A DNA stretch of 64,000 nucleotides from an uncultured Prevotellaceae bacterium (GTDB lineage Bacteria > Bacteroidota > Bacteroidia > Bacteroidales > Bacteroidaceae). The stretch lies in assembly GCA_902792635.1 (NCBI GenBank), contig CADBAG010000006.1, positions 1 to 64,000 of the forward strand, in the 5' to 3' direction. The stretch's first letter is position 1. Each line of letters begins with the position of its first letter. The notes under the pieces were generated by a model. It did no database searches. It worked only from the letters and a program-made list of their open reading frames with translations, and was not told the origin of the DNA. Of this stretch, positions 50,214 to 60,491 are shown one piece after another. The position numbers and the translations under genes were made by a program.

Positions 50214-53200
50214 ATGAAAAAGAAATATCTTCCTGCCTTGCTCTCCGGCGCACTCTTGCTCTGCGCTTCCCCGGCATTGGCACAGAATACGAAGACCATC
50301 ACGGGAACGGTGGTGGATGAGAAAGGGGAGCCTGTCATCGGTGCTTCCGTGCGCGTCAAAGGCTCCAAGAACGCCGTCGTCACCGATCTCGACGGTCATT
50401 ATAAGATCCAGGCTCCGGCAGGTGCTACCCTGACAGTCTCTTATATCGGTTACAAGGATATGACGACGACGGGCGGCACGCTCAAGTTGGACAACGCCAA
50501 CACCGACCTCGATGAGGTTGTCGTCGTCGGTTACGGCACACAGAAGAAGGCTCACCTCACCGGATCCGTTGCTACGGTGCCGACAGAGGATATCCAGGAT
50601 CTCGTGAGTGGTGGCCTCGCCTCGACGCTCCACGGCCTCGTCAACGGCCTGAGCGTCAGTGGCGGTAACGCCCGTCCGGGAGAGAGCGCCAGACTTTATA
50701 TCCGTGATACCAACTCCCTAAGTGATGTCGGTTCAACGGCCCAGCAGCCGCTCTTCGTCATTGATGGTTATATCTATCCGAACGATGTCAAGGTAGGCAA
50801 CACCTATCAGAACCTTGGCGCTGAACAGTTTAATAACCTCGACCCTTCAGAGGTGGAGAGCATCTCCGTGCTGAAGGATGCCGCCGCCGCTGTCTATGGT
50901 GCCCGTGCTGCTAACGGTGTCATCCTTGTGACGACAAAAAGAGGGAAACTCGGAGCACCCCGTATCTCCTACAGTGGCTCCTTCGGTCTGACCGATGAGG
51001 TGGCACGCCCGAAGATGCTGAGTGCCTACGAGTATGGGCGGATGTACAACGCCGTAGCTGCAGCCGATCCTACGAACACGTCGCTCAACATCAAGAACAG
51101 TCTCTACCAGGCCGATGAGCTTGAGGCCATGAAAGACCTCGACTATGACCTCCTCGACAAATACTGGAAGACTGCTGTCAAGCAGAAACACAGCGTCAAC
51201 GTCAGTGGCGCCACGAACAACGTCAACTACTTCGGTGGACTGAGCTACTTCAAGCAGGGTGGTAACCTCGGGCGTCTCAACTACAGCCGTTGGAACTATC
51301 GTGCGGGCTTCGATGTGAAGATCAGCCGTTTTCTCAGTGCTAACCTCAGTGTCAGTGGCGACTACGGCACAAAGAACCAGCCGCTCGTCAAGGTAGGAGG
51401 CTCCAACTCGGAGAAGGACTATGCACTGCTGCTCACCCGTCCTCGTTATATTCCGGAGAAGGTCGGCGACTATTATATCACCGATTATGGTATCAGCAAC
51501 ACGGAGAAGAGTCAGAACCAGCGTTACAACTACGACCTGTTGCAGAACAACGGTGACTACAAGCGCAATATGAGTTCTAACCTCAACGTGCAGGCCGGAC
51601 TGAGCTACGACTTCGGATGGAGCAAGATCCTCAAAGGTCTCTCGATGAAGTTCACGTACAGCAAGAGTATCAACACCGATAAGGGTAACGAATACGGCTC
51701 TAACTATACCATTTATTCGATGACGAACCGCTTTGGCAGTGGCAACCATCTCTATACCCCGGTGGGCGACGAGAACGTCGACGACTATATCAACGAGGAC
51801 AACATGGTGGCACACAGCTATGCCAATGGCTCTTACCTCGCACGTACCTCCACCCGTACCGACAACTATCAGATGAACTACACGGCCCAGTATGCCCGCC
51901 ATTTCGGTCAGCATTTCGTTCAGGGTCTGTTCTCGATAGAGAAGAGTGAGACGGAGAGCGAGTATCAGACGACGCAGCGTCAGGATCCTTATCCTTTCAC
52001 GACAGGACAGAGCAACTCCGCCAGTGGCACGACGACAGGTCAGTTCACACGCTCCGAGTCGGGTTCACTCTCTTATATCGGCCGTATCAACTACGCCTAT
52101 GCCGACAAGTACCTCTTCGAGTTCCTCGTCCGTACCGACGCTTCGACAAAGTTCGCTCCGAAGAACTACTGGGGCACGTTCCCTGCTGTCAGTGCCGGCT
52201 GGGTCATCAGTGAAGAGCCATGGTTCAAGAAGAACGTCAAGTGGGTCGACTTCCTGAAGCTCCGTTCCTCTTTCGGTCTGACAGGACGTGACAATACCGC
52301 TGCCTGGCAGTGGATGCAGGTCTATGCACAGGACCAGAACCGCGGCATCGTCATCGGCACAGGCTCCGACATCGCCACAGGAAACCGCGTGACGATCAAC
52401 AAGAACAACTCTGCCGTCAACTCCGACGTGCACTGGGATAAGGACTATAAGTTCAACTTCGGTATCGATGCCAACTTCCTCAACCAGCGTCTCGGCGTCA
52501 CCTTCGATGCTTACCATGAGTGGAACCGCGACATGCTGATGAACCTCAGTCAGAACGTGGAGTTCACCATCGGCACGCAGAGCGCAGCCGTGAACCGTGG
52601 CAAGCTCGACTCCTGGGGCTACGAGCTCTCGCTTACCTGGCGCGACAAGATCGGCAAGGACTTCAGATATAAGGTAGGCATCAACACCGGCTACAGCGAC
52701 AATGCTGTCTACGACATGGACTGGAAGACACAGTATGTCTATCGCGAGCTCGTCTACGGTCATCGTACCGATCTGGGCCTGTGGGGTATGCAGTGCCTCG
52801 GCATGTTCCGTAGTTTCCAGGATATCGATGAGTATTTCGAGAAATACCATATCACGTCTTACATGGGACTGACGAAGGACAAGGTGCGTCCGGGTATGCT
52901 CATCTATAAGGATGTGCGTGGTGCCCAGCATACCGATGAGAACGGTAATGTCACTTATGATGGTCCTGATGGCATCGTCGATGCCGACAACGATCAGGTG
53001 GAGCTCGGTCATCGTTCCAATCCTTATGGCTTCACCGTGAACCTCAATGCAGGATGGAAAGACCTGTCGCTCACCGCACAGCTCGGTGCCAGCTGGGGTG
53101 GCTACACCTGTCTGCCTTCCTCTGCCCTCAAGCCTTTCGCTGCCGGCAGCAACGGTACGACAGAGTATATCAACATGCCGTCGTTCTGGAATGTGAATAA

Positions 53201-53558
53201 CATGTATTCTTATAAGAACGTCTATGATGCTGACGGTAACCTGTTGGTGGCTGAGAACCGCGATGCCCGTTATCCAAACCTCGCCTACAGCAGTGTGAAC
53301 AGTGTTGCCTCAAGCTTCTGGCGTATCAGCAGTGCCAGTGTGCGTCTGAGCCGTGTCACCCTCGCTTACTCCGTGCCGAAACTGTGGCTGAAGAAGATCG
53401 GCCTCGGCGTCCAGGCAGCTCGTGTCAGTGTCACCGGTCAGAACCTCATCAACTTCTACAACCCTTATCCCGACCACTTCACCTCACCGATGGCTGGCTC
53501 CTATGGCGCTTATCCGAACCTGAGAACTTGGGATATCGGTGTTAACCTCACATTCTAA
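50214..53558 (+). CDS. SusC/RagA family TonB-dependent transporter
   Basis: 1114-residue outer-membrane transporter. The signal peptide ends SPALAQ (about 1-24). A carboxypeptidase-regulatory-like domain follows (ITGTVVDEKGEPVIGASVRVKG), then the TonB-box region DEVVVVGYGTQKKAHLTGSV, the plug with PLFVIDGYIYPND and SILKDAAAAVYGARAANGVI-type sequence (SVLKDAAAAVYGARAANGVI), and a 22-strand beta-barrel ending LRTWDIGVNLTF. It should import pectic oligosaccharides in complex with SusD. It is the only SusC in the window, so it must serve most or all the enzymes around it. Confidence 0.95.
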   Translation: MKKKYLPALLSGALLLCASPALAQNTKTITGTVVDEKGEPVIGASVRVKGSKNAVVTDLDGHYKIQAPAGATLTVSYIGYKDMTTTGGTLKLDNANTDLDEVVVVGYGTQKKAHLTGSVATVPTEDIQDLVSGGLASTLHGLVNGLSVSGGNARPGESARLYIRDTNSLSDVGSTAQQPLFVIDGYIYPNDVKVGNTYQNLGAEQFNNLDPSEVESISVLKDAAAAVYGARAANGVILVTTKRGKLGAPRISYSGSFGLTDEVARPKMLSAYEYGRMYNAVAAADPTNTSLNIKNSLYQADELEAMKDLDYDLLDKYWKTAVKQKHSVNVSGATNNVNYFGGLSYFKQGGNLGRLNYSRWNYRAGFDVKISRFLSANLSVSGDYGTKNQPLVKVGGSNSEKDYALLLTRPRYIPEKVGDYYITDYGISNTEKSQNQRYNYDLLQNNGDYKRNMSSNLNVQAGLSYDFGWSKILKGLSMKFTYSKSINTDKGNEYGSNYTIYSMTNRFGSGNHLYTPVGDENVDDYINEDNMVAHSYANGSYLARTSTRTDNYQMNYTAQYARHFGQHFVQGLFSIEKSETESEYQTTQRQDPYPFTTGQSNSASGTTTGQFTRSESGSLSYIGRINYAYADKYLFEFLVRTDASTKFAPKNYWGTFPAVSAGWVISEEPWFKKNVKWVDFLKLRSSFGLTGRDNTAAWQWMQVYAQDQNRGIVIGTGSDIATGNRVTINKNNSAVNSDVHWDKDYKFNFGIDANFLNQRLGVTFDAYHEWNRDMLMNLSQNVEFTIGTQSAAVNRGKLDSWGYELSLTWRDKIGKDFRYKVGINTGYSDNAVYDMDWKTQYVYRELVYGHRTDLGLWGMQCLGMFRSFQDIDEYFEKYHITSYMGLTKDKVRPGMLIYKDVRGAQHTDENGNVTYDGPDGIVDADNDQVELGHRSNPYGFTVNLNAGWKDLSLTAQLGASWGGYTCLPSSALKPFAAGSNGTTEYINMPSFWNVNNMYSYKNVYDADGNLLVAENRDARYPNLAYSSVNSVASSFWRISSASVRLSRVTLAYSVPKLWLKKIGLGVQAARVSVTGQNLINFYNPYPDHFTSPMAGSYGAYPNLRTWDIGVNLTF

Positions 53559-53632
53559 TAATGAATTCTAATAATGAATAATGATTTCTAATCATGAATT
53601 CTAACGAATATTCTTAAAGACGAGATATAATC

Positions 53633-55876
53633 ATGAAAGCAATCAGATATATAACCCTTGGTCTCGTGGGCGTGCTGGCATTAGGCTCTTGCAGTGACCA
53701 GTTCCTTGAGGACAAGAAGAACTACGATAACGTCTCGAAAGACGTGTACAACTATGAGGAAGGCTGCGAGGCACGTCTGAACGATATTTACAGCTGGTGC
53801 CTCCCGACGGTGTCGGATGCCACGTGGCAGTATCCTTCCATGGGCAATGCCGACATCTGCTCGAAGTCGACGGAGGAGTACAGTGGGTTCAGCGACTTCG
53901 TCAACCCGGAGCTCGAACTGTCGTCAACTGAGTCGGGCACTTCTGTCCCTGACTTCATCATGGGCAATAAAGCCAATATCCAGCAGTCGGTCTACGGACG
54001 CATCCGTAACATCAACGACTGTATCGCCGGCATCTCCGGCGGTACGCTCTCGCAGGAGCAGAAAAACAAGATGCTCGGTCAGGTCTATTTCTTCCGTGCC
54101 TGGTGCTATTACAACCTCTTCAAGTGGTATGGTGGCGTGCCTATCGTGACCGACGTGCAGGATCCTGTCGAGGGCACGACAAACCCACGTCAGTCGGCCC
54201 GTAAGGTGAAGGACTTCATCCTCTCCGACCTCGACAAAGCAGCCAAGCTCCTCGCTCCCTTCACGATGAACGGGGGCTGGGGCGCCAGCAACTGGGGCCG
54301 TGTCACGACCGGCACCGCTCTCGCCCTCAAAGGTCGTGTGCTGCTGCTCTGGTGCTCGCCGCTCTTCAACCGTGCCAATGACGAGGAGCGTTGGAAGAGT
54401 GCTTACACGACGATGAAAGCCGAGCTCGACTCCATCACAGCCTGTGGCTATCATCTTTATCAGGACAATGGTGCCAACGGGCGTGCCTTCTCCACGATGT
54501 TCGCCCAGTCGGGTGTCAACCCAGAGGCTGTGTTCGTCACCTTATATAATAATATCGTCGGTGATGGACTGGATACCCAGAAGAACAACGTGTGGGAGAG
54601 TAAGATCCGTCCGGCCAATGCCAACATGAGCAGCGGCGGTAAGAATGCTTCGGCTATGCTTGTCGATATGTTCCCGATGAAAGACGGTAAGATCCCGGCT
54701 GGTACAGGAACCTATACAAAGCTCGAGACATCGGAGGATGCTTACGACAACACCGTGCCGTTCCAGGACCGTGATCCTCGTTTCTATCGTACCTTCGCCC
54801 TTCCTGGTTTCCGTTGGGCTTACAGTGGCGATGCTACCCAGTTTGATCCTAACAACCCTGCATCAAGTACCGACTATACTCTTTGGAACTATGTATGGTA
54901 TACCGACAAGAACGACCAGGGCAACGTGGAGAGTGGCGAGTCGTATGCTGCCGATAACCTGTTGAACAGAAAGAGTGCGGTCTATGTCCGCAAGAAGAGT
55001 GATGATGCTGATGCCAACTCACCCCTTTATAACTTCTCCAATACGAAGAGTGGCCCTTATTTCTCGGCTGCTCCGCTCATCGAGCTGCGTTATGCCGAGG
55101 TGCTGCTCAACTTCGCTGAGGTGGCTTGCGGTGCCGGTCATATGGATGAGGCCGTGGAACAGTTGAAGAAGATCCGTGAGCGTGTCGGCTATACCGGCGA
55201 CTGCGGTCTTCAGGCAAACCTCACGAGTGATCAGGCAGCCTGCATGAGTGCCATCCTCTATGAGCGCCAGATCGAGTTTGCTTACGAAGGCAAGCGTTTC
55301 GACGACATGCGTATGTGGATGCTCTTCGACGGCGGCACAGAACTGCCCACCGGTGCTCCTGCTACGTGGAAGCTTACGGGATGGGGTGGCAACACCTGCA
55401 CATGGCTCGGCTTCAAGCCGTTCAACGGTCAGCGCAGAGAGAACATGGAGTTCCGTCTCAACGACAGCTTCGGTGTCGGTGGCAAGACCTTCGACAGTGA
55501 CCCGCTCTATACCGTTGAGGTCAAGCAGTTGGCTGCCGACGAGGGAATCACAGAGAAAGAGGTAAAAGAGAAATATACTTACTATCAGGTCGTGGCCAAG
55601 GCAAGACCGAAAGGCGTAGACCTGCGTAAGGACCTCACCTCACAGCTTGAGACCCTGAACAAATGGTACAAGACGAACCTCGTGCGCGGACTGAAGAAAG
55701 GTGATGCTTACAACTCGCAGCATATCTCCGAGTATATCGATTTCCGTCCTAAATATTATCTCCTCGGCTTCCCCGCAGGTGTCTCCGATGCAGCCAAGCA
55801 ACTTCCTCAGACCATCGGTTGGGAAGATTATAACAACGGTGGCGCCATGGGTACCTTCGACCCGTTGGCAGACTAA
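53633..55876 (+). CDS. SusD/RagB family surface glycan-binding lipoprotein
   Basis: 747-residue lipoprotein with lipobox ALGSC (Cys about 20) and the classical N-terminus CSDQFLEDKK. The SusD core is helical with TPR-like units: QVYFFRAWCYYNLFKWYGGVPIV (broken as QVYFFRAWCYYNL then FKWYGGVPIV), SARKVKDFILSDLDKAAKLL, TALALKGRVLLLW, IELRYAEVLLNFAEVACGAG and AILYERQIEFAYEGKRFDDMRMW. It is longer than most SusD proteins (about 500-650), with insertions in the C-terminal half. It forms the lid of the SusC transporter. The 74-bp gap from susC contains ATTCTAATAATGAATAATGA-type repeats. Confidence 0.95.
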   Translation: MKAIRYITLGLVGVLALGSCSDQFLEDKKNYDNVSKDVYNYEEGCEARLNDIYSWCLPTVSDATWQYPSMGNADICSKSTEEYSGFSDFVNPELELSSTESGTSVPDFIMGNKANIQQSVYGRIRNINDCIAGISGGTLSQEQKNKMLGQVYFFRAWCYYNLFKWYGGVPIVTDVQDPVEGTTNPRQSARKVKDFILSDLDKAAKLLAPFTMNGGWGASNWGRVTTGTALALKGRVLLLWCSPLFNRANDEERWKSAYTTMKAELDSITACGYHLYQDNGANGRAFSTMFAQSGVNPEAVFVTLYNNIVGDGLDTQKNNVWESKIRPANANMSSGGKNASAMLVDMFPMKDGKIPAGTGTYTKLETSEDAYDNTVPFQDRDPRFYRTFALPGFRWAYSGDATQFDPNNPASSTDYTLWNYVWYTDKNDQGNVESGESYAADNLLNRKSAVYVRKKSDDADANSPLYNFSNTKSGPYFSAAPLIELRYAEVLLNFAEVACGAGHMDEAVEQLKKIRERVGYTGDCGLQANLTSDQAACMSAILYERQIEFAYEGKRFDDMRMWMLFDGGTELPTGAPATWKLTGWGGNTCTWLGFKPFNGQRRENMEFRLNDSFGVGGKTFDSDPLYTVEVKQLAADEGITEKEVKEKYTYYQVVAKARPKGVDLRKDLTSQLETLNKWYKTNLVRGLKKGDAYNSQHISEYIDFRPKYYLLGFPAGVSDAAKQLPQTIGWEDYNNGGAMGTFDPLAD

Positions 55877-55895
55877 TAATAAAGGTTTTTCAGCT

Positions 55896-56030
55896 TTTCA
55901 GGTTGATAAGTGCCTCGGAGAGGCACACTCTTTCTAACCCCAGGCAAGGAGCGCAGCGACGTAGCCTGGGGTTATACAGAGTCAGCCTCTCCGAGGCTGT
56001 ATCACGCTATCAATCCGAAAGGCGAAACCA
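55896..56030. repeat. Nested-palindrome dispersed repeat, copy d (short form)
   Basis: Short version between susD and the GH142-type gene: AGTGCCTCGGAGAGGCAC, the CCCCAGGC...GCCTGGGG hairpin, and GCCTCTCCGAGGC, with GGTTGAT and ATCAATCC at the ends. It resembles one half of copy b. Confidence 0.85.
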
Positions 56031-56046
56031 CACAAGAACATTTTTA

Positions 56047-59000
56047 ATGCTTCAGAGATTAGTAGTTATCATTTTAGTATTGTTTGCCTCCCTGTCCGGC
56101 TTTGCTTCCGGGCAGGGAGGATTTGGAAAACGAGGACCGAAGTATCTCTTCACGGGGTTCCGTGAGCCGGCTACAGAAGGTCTTCGTCTTCTGAGCAGTA
56201 CGGATGGTCTTCACTGGGACTCCATCCCCGGCATCTCCTTGCGGCCGGAGGTGGGGATTCAGCATATCATGCGCGACCCCGGTATCCTCCAGACACCCGA
56301 CGGTGTGTTCCATCTCGTTTGGACGACGGCATGGAGAGGTGACCGCGGCTTCGGCTACGCTTCATCCCGTGACCTTACTCACTGGAGCAAAGAACAGTTC
56401 ATCCCCGTGATGACCGACACCTCGACGGTCAACGTGTGGGCGCCGGAACTGTTCTATGATGATCTTCGTCATGAGACGATGATCGTATGGGCCTCCTGTA
56501 TCCCCGGTAAGTTTCCCGATGGTCAGGAGGATCATAAGAACAACCACCGGCTCTATTACACGACGACACGCGACTTCGAGACTTTTGCTCCTGCCCGTCT
56601 CTTCTACGATCCGGGCTTCAGTGTCATCGACGCGATGATCATCAAGAAAGGAGACCACGACTATGTCATGGTCTTCAAAGACAACACGCGGCCCGAGCGT
56701 GACCTTCGTGTGGCTTTCGCCCGTGACCCGCGTGGCCCTTGGTCGAAGCCTTCTGCCCCCATCACCGAGAAACTGACGGAAGGCCCTACCGTGGCGCGTC
56801 TTGCTGACGGCTCCTACCTTATCTATTACGACCGTTACGGTAAGGGCGACTTTGGTGCGCTCCGTACGCGTGATTTCAAGCATTTTGAGGATTATTCATC
56901 GAGGGTTCGTGTGCCTAAAGGCCACAAGCATGGCACGATCATCTACCCGGTAGACAACAGTCAGTTGTTGACCATCCCCCATTATAGTGGCACCACAATG
57001 GCGAACCCGGATCTGCACGACGGCGCCCTGAGTCCTGTCGTTGGCGTGCATAACATCCAGATTCTCCATGCCAACCGCGAGCATCCTTCGGTAGCCAATG
57101 GCGGCGGATGGACCTATAATCATCAGCCGATGATGGCTTATTGGCATGGCCGGTTCTATGTCCATTACCTCTCTGATCCGTCCGATGAGCATATCCCGCC
57201 TTCGCATACGAACCTGCAGACTTCCGAGGACGGTTACCACTGGTCGGCTCCTCGCATCCTTTTTCCCGAATACCCCGTGCCGGACGGTTATCAGAAACCG
57301 GGACATCCCGCTGCCCATAACCTCACGGCTGTGATGCACCAGCGGGTGGGCTGGTATGTCAGTAAGGAAGGCCGGCTCTATGCGCTTGGTAACTATGGCG
57401 TCTGTCTCGACCCAAAGGACGACCCCAACGACGGCAATGGCATCGGACGTGTCATCCGTGAGGTGAAACGTGATGGTTCCTTCGGTCCGATCTATTTCAT
57501 CTATTACAACCACGCTTTCAACGCGGGCAACACGCGTTATCCTTATTATACCCATGCCGACAAGCATCTGCGGAAGGCGGCCGAAGAGATCCTCGCCAAC
57601 CCGCGTTATCGTATGCAGTGGATGGAAGAGGCGGACCGCGGCGACAGCATCATCCCACTGAACAAAGAATACAAAGCTTATTGCGACTACACCCTTCCTG
57701 ACGGTCGCCTAACAGCTTTCTGGAAGCATGCGCTGACCTCCGTCTCTACGGATGGCGGCTACACTTGGCTGCAGCCCGTCAACCGCGCTTTCGGCTTCGT
57801 CAATAGCAATGCGAAGATCTGGGGACAGCGGCTCAGCGATGGCTCCTATGCCACGGTCTATAACCCTTCAGAGTTTCGTTGGCCATTGGCTATCTCCCTC
57901 TCCGGTGACGGACTCGACTATAAGACGCTGAACCTCGTCTGTGGCGAGGTGCCGCCGATGCGCTATGGCGGAAACTATAAGAGTAGAGGCCCGCAGTATG
58001 TGCGCGGGATCCTGGAAGGCAACGGGGTGCCTAAAGACAGTGACCTATGGGTCAGCTGGTCGATGAACAAGGAAGATATCTGGGTGTCACACATCCCCGT
58101 GCCTGTGCGGACAGTAGCATTAACGCAGGCAGCCGACGATTTCTCACAATATCATCATCTCTCCGACCTCACTTCCTGGAACCTCTATATGCCGCTCTTG
58201 GCGCCCATCCAGCTCGATGGCACAGGTCTGACGCTCCATGACCATGACCGTTACGACTATGCTGTGGCAGAACGGAAAGTGCCGGCAACGAAGGATTTGG
58301 AACTGAACTTTACGCTCATCCCGCACCAGGCCGACCACGGCACGATGCAGATAGAGTTCCTCGACGACAAAGGCATCGCATGCAGCAGGATCGATGTCAA
58401 GGCTGACAGTAGCGTGATGGTGAAAACCGGCGCTCGCTTCAGCAGGCTCGGCCGTTATGCCGCGGGCGACACGCTGAATATCCATGTCCGGCTTGATGCA
58501 CCGAACCGCATGGCTTATTACCGGTTAACGAAAGGTGCGAACGATGGTCCTGTCGAATGGACGAAGAAAGACCGCCGCATCTTCATGGCGCCCGTTGCTG
58601 CCGTGGAGCGTATCCGTTTCCGGACGGGGGAGCGGCGACGCATGCCTAACATCGACACGCCGGCCGATTGGTATGGTATCTTGCCCGAGGCGGGCGACAC
58701 CGTGAGCGATGCGTCGTGGACCATCGTGCGGATGCATACGCGCAGCCTTGAAGCTGACAGTGCCTTGGCGCTGCTCCACAGTGACGACTACAAGCATTAT
58801 GCCGATGCCTTTGGACAGAGCGACACGGCTTGGACCTGGATGCGTGAGAACATCCCATTTTTCGATTGTCCCGACAAGCAGATGGAGGAGATCTATTATT
58901 TCCGGTGGTGGTCTCTCTTCAAGCATATCGAGTCGACTCCGGTGGGTTATGGGATGACAGAGTTTCTCGTGCCGCGGAGCTATGCGGACAAGTATAACCT

Positions 59001-60228
59001 CATCTCCTCGGCCTTGGGTCACCATATCCATGAAAGCCGCTGGCTGCGTAATCCCAAATGGCTCGATGGCATCATCAACACGTGGTATCACGGCAACGGC
59101 GGTCAGCGCATGCCGAAACTCACGTTCTACAGTCAGTGGGCGGCAGCGAGCATCTGGGACCGCTACCTCGTGGACGGACGGAAACAGTGGGTGACGTCGT
59201 TGCTGCCTGCCCTCGTCTCGGAAAACCGCTGGTGGGACAACCACCGGTGGGTGAAGGATGGCCGTTATGACCTCTACTGGCAGACGGATGTGCGCGACGC
59301 CATGGAGGAGACGATCAGTGGCGGGCGTCATACGAAGAACTCACGGCCGAGCATCAACAGTTACATGTATGGCAACGACCGCGCTATCAGTAATATCGCG
59401 GCCCTTGCGGCGCAGACAGCTCCCAAGGTACGAGCCGACAGCTTGAAGCTGTTATCCGATGAATACCGCCTCAAGGCAGATACGCTCCGTCAGCTCGTCC
59501 TTACGAAGTTGTGGAACGACAGTGCACGGTTCTTCGAGGTGCTGCATCCTGATGGCACGTCGGCTAATGTGCGGGAGGAGACCGGCTTCCTGCCGTGGTA
59601 CTTCGGTCTCACACAAGGTTTCGACAGAAATAAGACTGTGGCGGTATGGAACCAACTGTCTGATCCCGAGGGCTTCTGTGCACCTTTCGGCATCACGACC
59701 GCTGAGCGGCGCCATCCCTTGTTCCGTTCCCATGGCACGGGTACCTGCGAGTGGGACGGAGCGGTGTGGCCTTTCGCCACCTCACAGACGCTCACGGCGC
59801 TCGAACATTACTGCCACAGTGGGGAGGCATCGGACACGATGTCCAATGTCTTTTTCCGCGAGATGAAGAAATATGCTGCCTCACAGTATTTCCATGGCCT
59901 GCCCTATATCGGAGAGTATCTCGATGAGACGACGGGCTACTGGCTCATGGGAGACCGTGAGCGCAGTCGTTACTATAACCACAGTACCTTTGCTGACCTC
60001 GTCATCACCGGGCTCTGTGGCTTGCAGCCGTGTGAGGATGACAAGATCGTTGTCAAGCCTCTCGTCCCGAAAGGTACCTGGCGTTGGTTCTGTCTTGACG
60101 GCGTGCGCTATCATGGTAAGAACCTGACGATCGTCTATGATGAGGACGGCAGTCATTATCATGTGGGCAAGGGCCTGCAAGTAATAGAAAGGTCCCCGAA
60201 GGGGGCCAACATGATTAGCCCCAGGTAA
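56047..60228 (+). CDS. Giant GH43-like / GH143-like / GH142-like enzyme
   Basis: 1393-residue exported protein; the frame opens at 55903 in repeat DNA, but the ATG at 56047 starts the signal peptide (VVIILVLFASLSGFASG). Residues about 25-300 are a GH43-type five-bladed propeller with the three catalytic acids visible in MRDPGILQ, VIDAMIIKKGD and TEGPTVARL. Residues about 330-690 are a second, sialidase-like propeller, comparable to GH143 (DHA hydrolase). Beta-sandwich follows, then about 880-1380 an (alpha/alpha)6 barrel (EEIYYFRWWSLFKHIE, SQWAAASIWDRYL, GFLPWYFGLTQG, EYLDETTGYWL) comparable to GH142 beta-L-arabinofuranosidase. BT1020 of B. thetaiotaomicron combines GH143 and GH142 for RG-II; here an extra GH43-like module seems added. 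The last ~14 residues (ERSPKGANMISPR) are dispersed-repeat sequence. Confidence 0.75.
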   Translation: MLQRLVVIILVLFASLSGFASGQGGFGKRGPKYLFTGFREPATEGLRLLSSTDGLHWDSIPGISLRPEVGIQHIMRDPGILQTPDGVFHLVWTTAWRGDRGFGYASSRDLTHWSKEQFIPVMTDTSTVNVWAPELFYDDLRHETMIVWASCIPGKFPDGQEDHKNNHRLYYTTTRDFETFAPARLFYDPGFSVIDAMIIKKGDHDYVMVFKDNTRPERDLRVAFARDPRGPWSKPSAPITEKLTEGPTVARLADGSYLIYYDRYGKGDFGALRTRDFKHFEDYSSRVRVPKGHKHGTIIYPVDNSQLLTIPHYSGTTMANPDLHDGALSPVVGVHNIQILHANREHPSVANGGGWTYNHQPMMAYWHGRFYVHYLSDPSDEHIPPSHTNLQTSEDGYHWSAPRILFPEYPVPDGYQKPGHPAAHNLTAVMHQRVGWYVSKEGRLYALGNYGVCLDPKDDPNDGNGIGRVIREVKRDGSFGPIYFIYYNHAFNAGNTRYPYYTHADKHLRKAAEEILANPRYRMQWMEEADRGDSIIPLNKEYKAYCDYTLPDGRLTAFWKHALTSVSTDGGYTWLQPVNRAFGFVNSNAKIWGQRLSDGSYATVYNPSEFRWPLAISLSGDGLDYKTLNLVCGEVPPMRYGGNYKSRGPQYVRGILEGNGVPKDSDLWVSWSMNKEDIWVSHIPVPVRTVALTQAADDFSQYHHLSDLTSWNLYMPLLAPIQLDGTGLTLHDHDRYDYAVAERKVPATKDLELNFTLIPHQADHGTMQIEFLDDKGIACSRIDVKADSSVMVKTGARFSRLGRYAAGDTLNIHVRLDAPNRMAYYRLTKGANDGPVEWTKKDRRIFMAPVAAVERIRFRTGERRRMPNIDTPADWYGILPEAGDTVSDASWTIVRMHTRSLEADSALALLHSDDYKHYADAFGQSDTAWTWMRENIPFFDCPDKQMEEIYYFRWWSLFKHIESTPVGYGMTEFLVPRSYADKYNLISSALGHHIHESRWLRNPKWLDGIINTWYHGNGGQRMPKLTFYSQWAAASIWDRYLVDGRKQWVTSLLPALVSENRWWDNHRWVKDGRYDLYWQTDVRDAMEETISGGRHTKNSRPSINSYMYGNDRAISNIAALAAQTAPKVRADSLKLLSDEYRLKADTLRQLVLTKLWNDSARFFEVLHPDGTSANVREETGFLPWYFGLTQGFDRNKTVAVWNQLSDPEGFCAPFGITTAERRHPLFRSHGTGTCEWDGAVWPFATSQTLTALEHYCHSGEASDTMSNVFFREMKKYAASQYFHGLPYIGEYLDETTGYWLMGDRERSRYYNHSTFADLVITGLCGLQPCEDDKIVVKPLVPKGTWRWFCLDGVRYHGKNLTIVYDEDGSHYHVGKGLQVIERSPKGANMISPR

Positions 60229-60475
60229 GGAGCGCAGCGACGCAACCTGGGGTTAGAAGCGGGAGCTTTAACCTGACTTGTCGGCCTCGAAGAGGGCGAA
60301 CCTTTGCGGGGTGCTGGTTACAGATACAAGTTGTTGCAGGTTCGCCCTCTTCGAGGCCGGTTTGCAACATACCGTCACCACGCCGAACCCCCAGGTTGCG
60401 TCGCTGCGCTCCTTACCTGGGGCTACTCATGTGGCACCTCTCCGAGGTGCTTCTATGGGTTCAATCCGAAAACTA
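60190..60475. repeat. Nested-palindrome dispersed repeat, copy e
   Basis: Copy with a perfect 34-nt inverted repeat: 60219-60252 (CCCCAGGTAAGG...) and its exact complement at 60389-60422. Inside lies a perfect 22-nt inverted repeat, 60282-60303 with 60338-60359 (CGGCCTCGAAGAGGGCGAAC core). The right end is GCACCTCTCCGAGGTGC. The left end supplies the stop codon of the upstream enzyme gene. Confidence 0.9.
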
Positions 60476-60491
60476 TAAGAATAAAGGAAAT

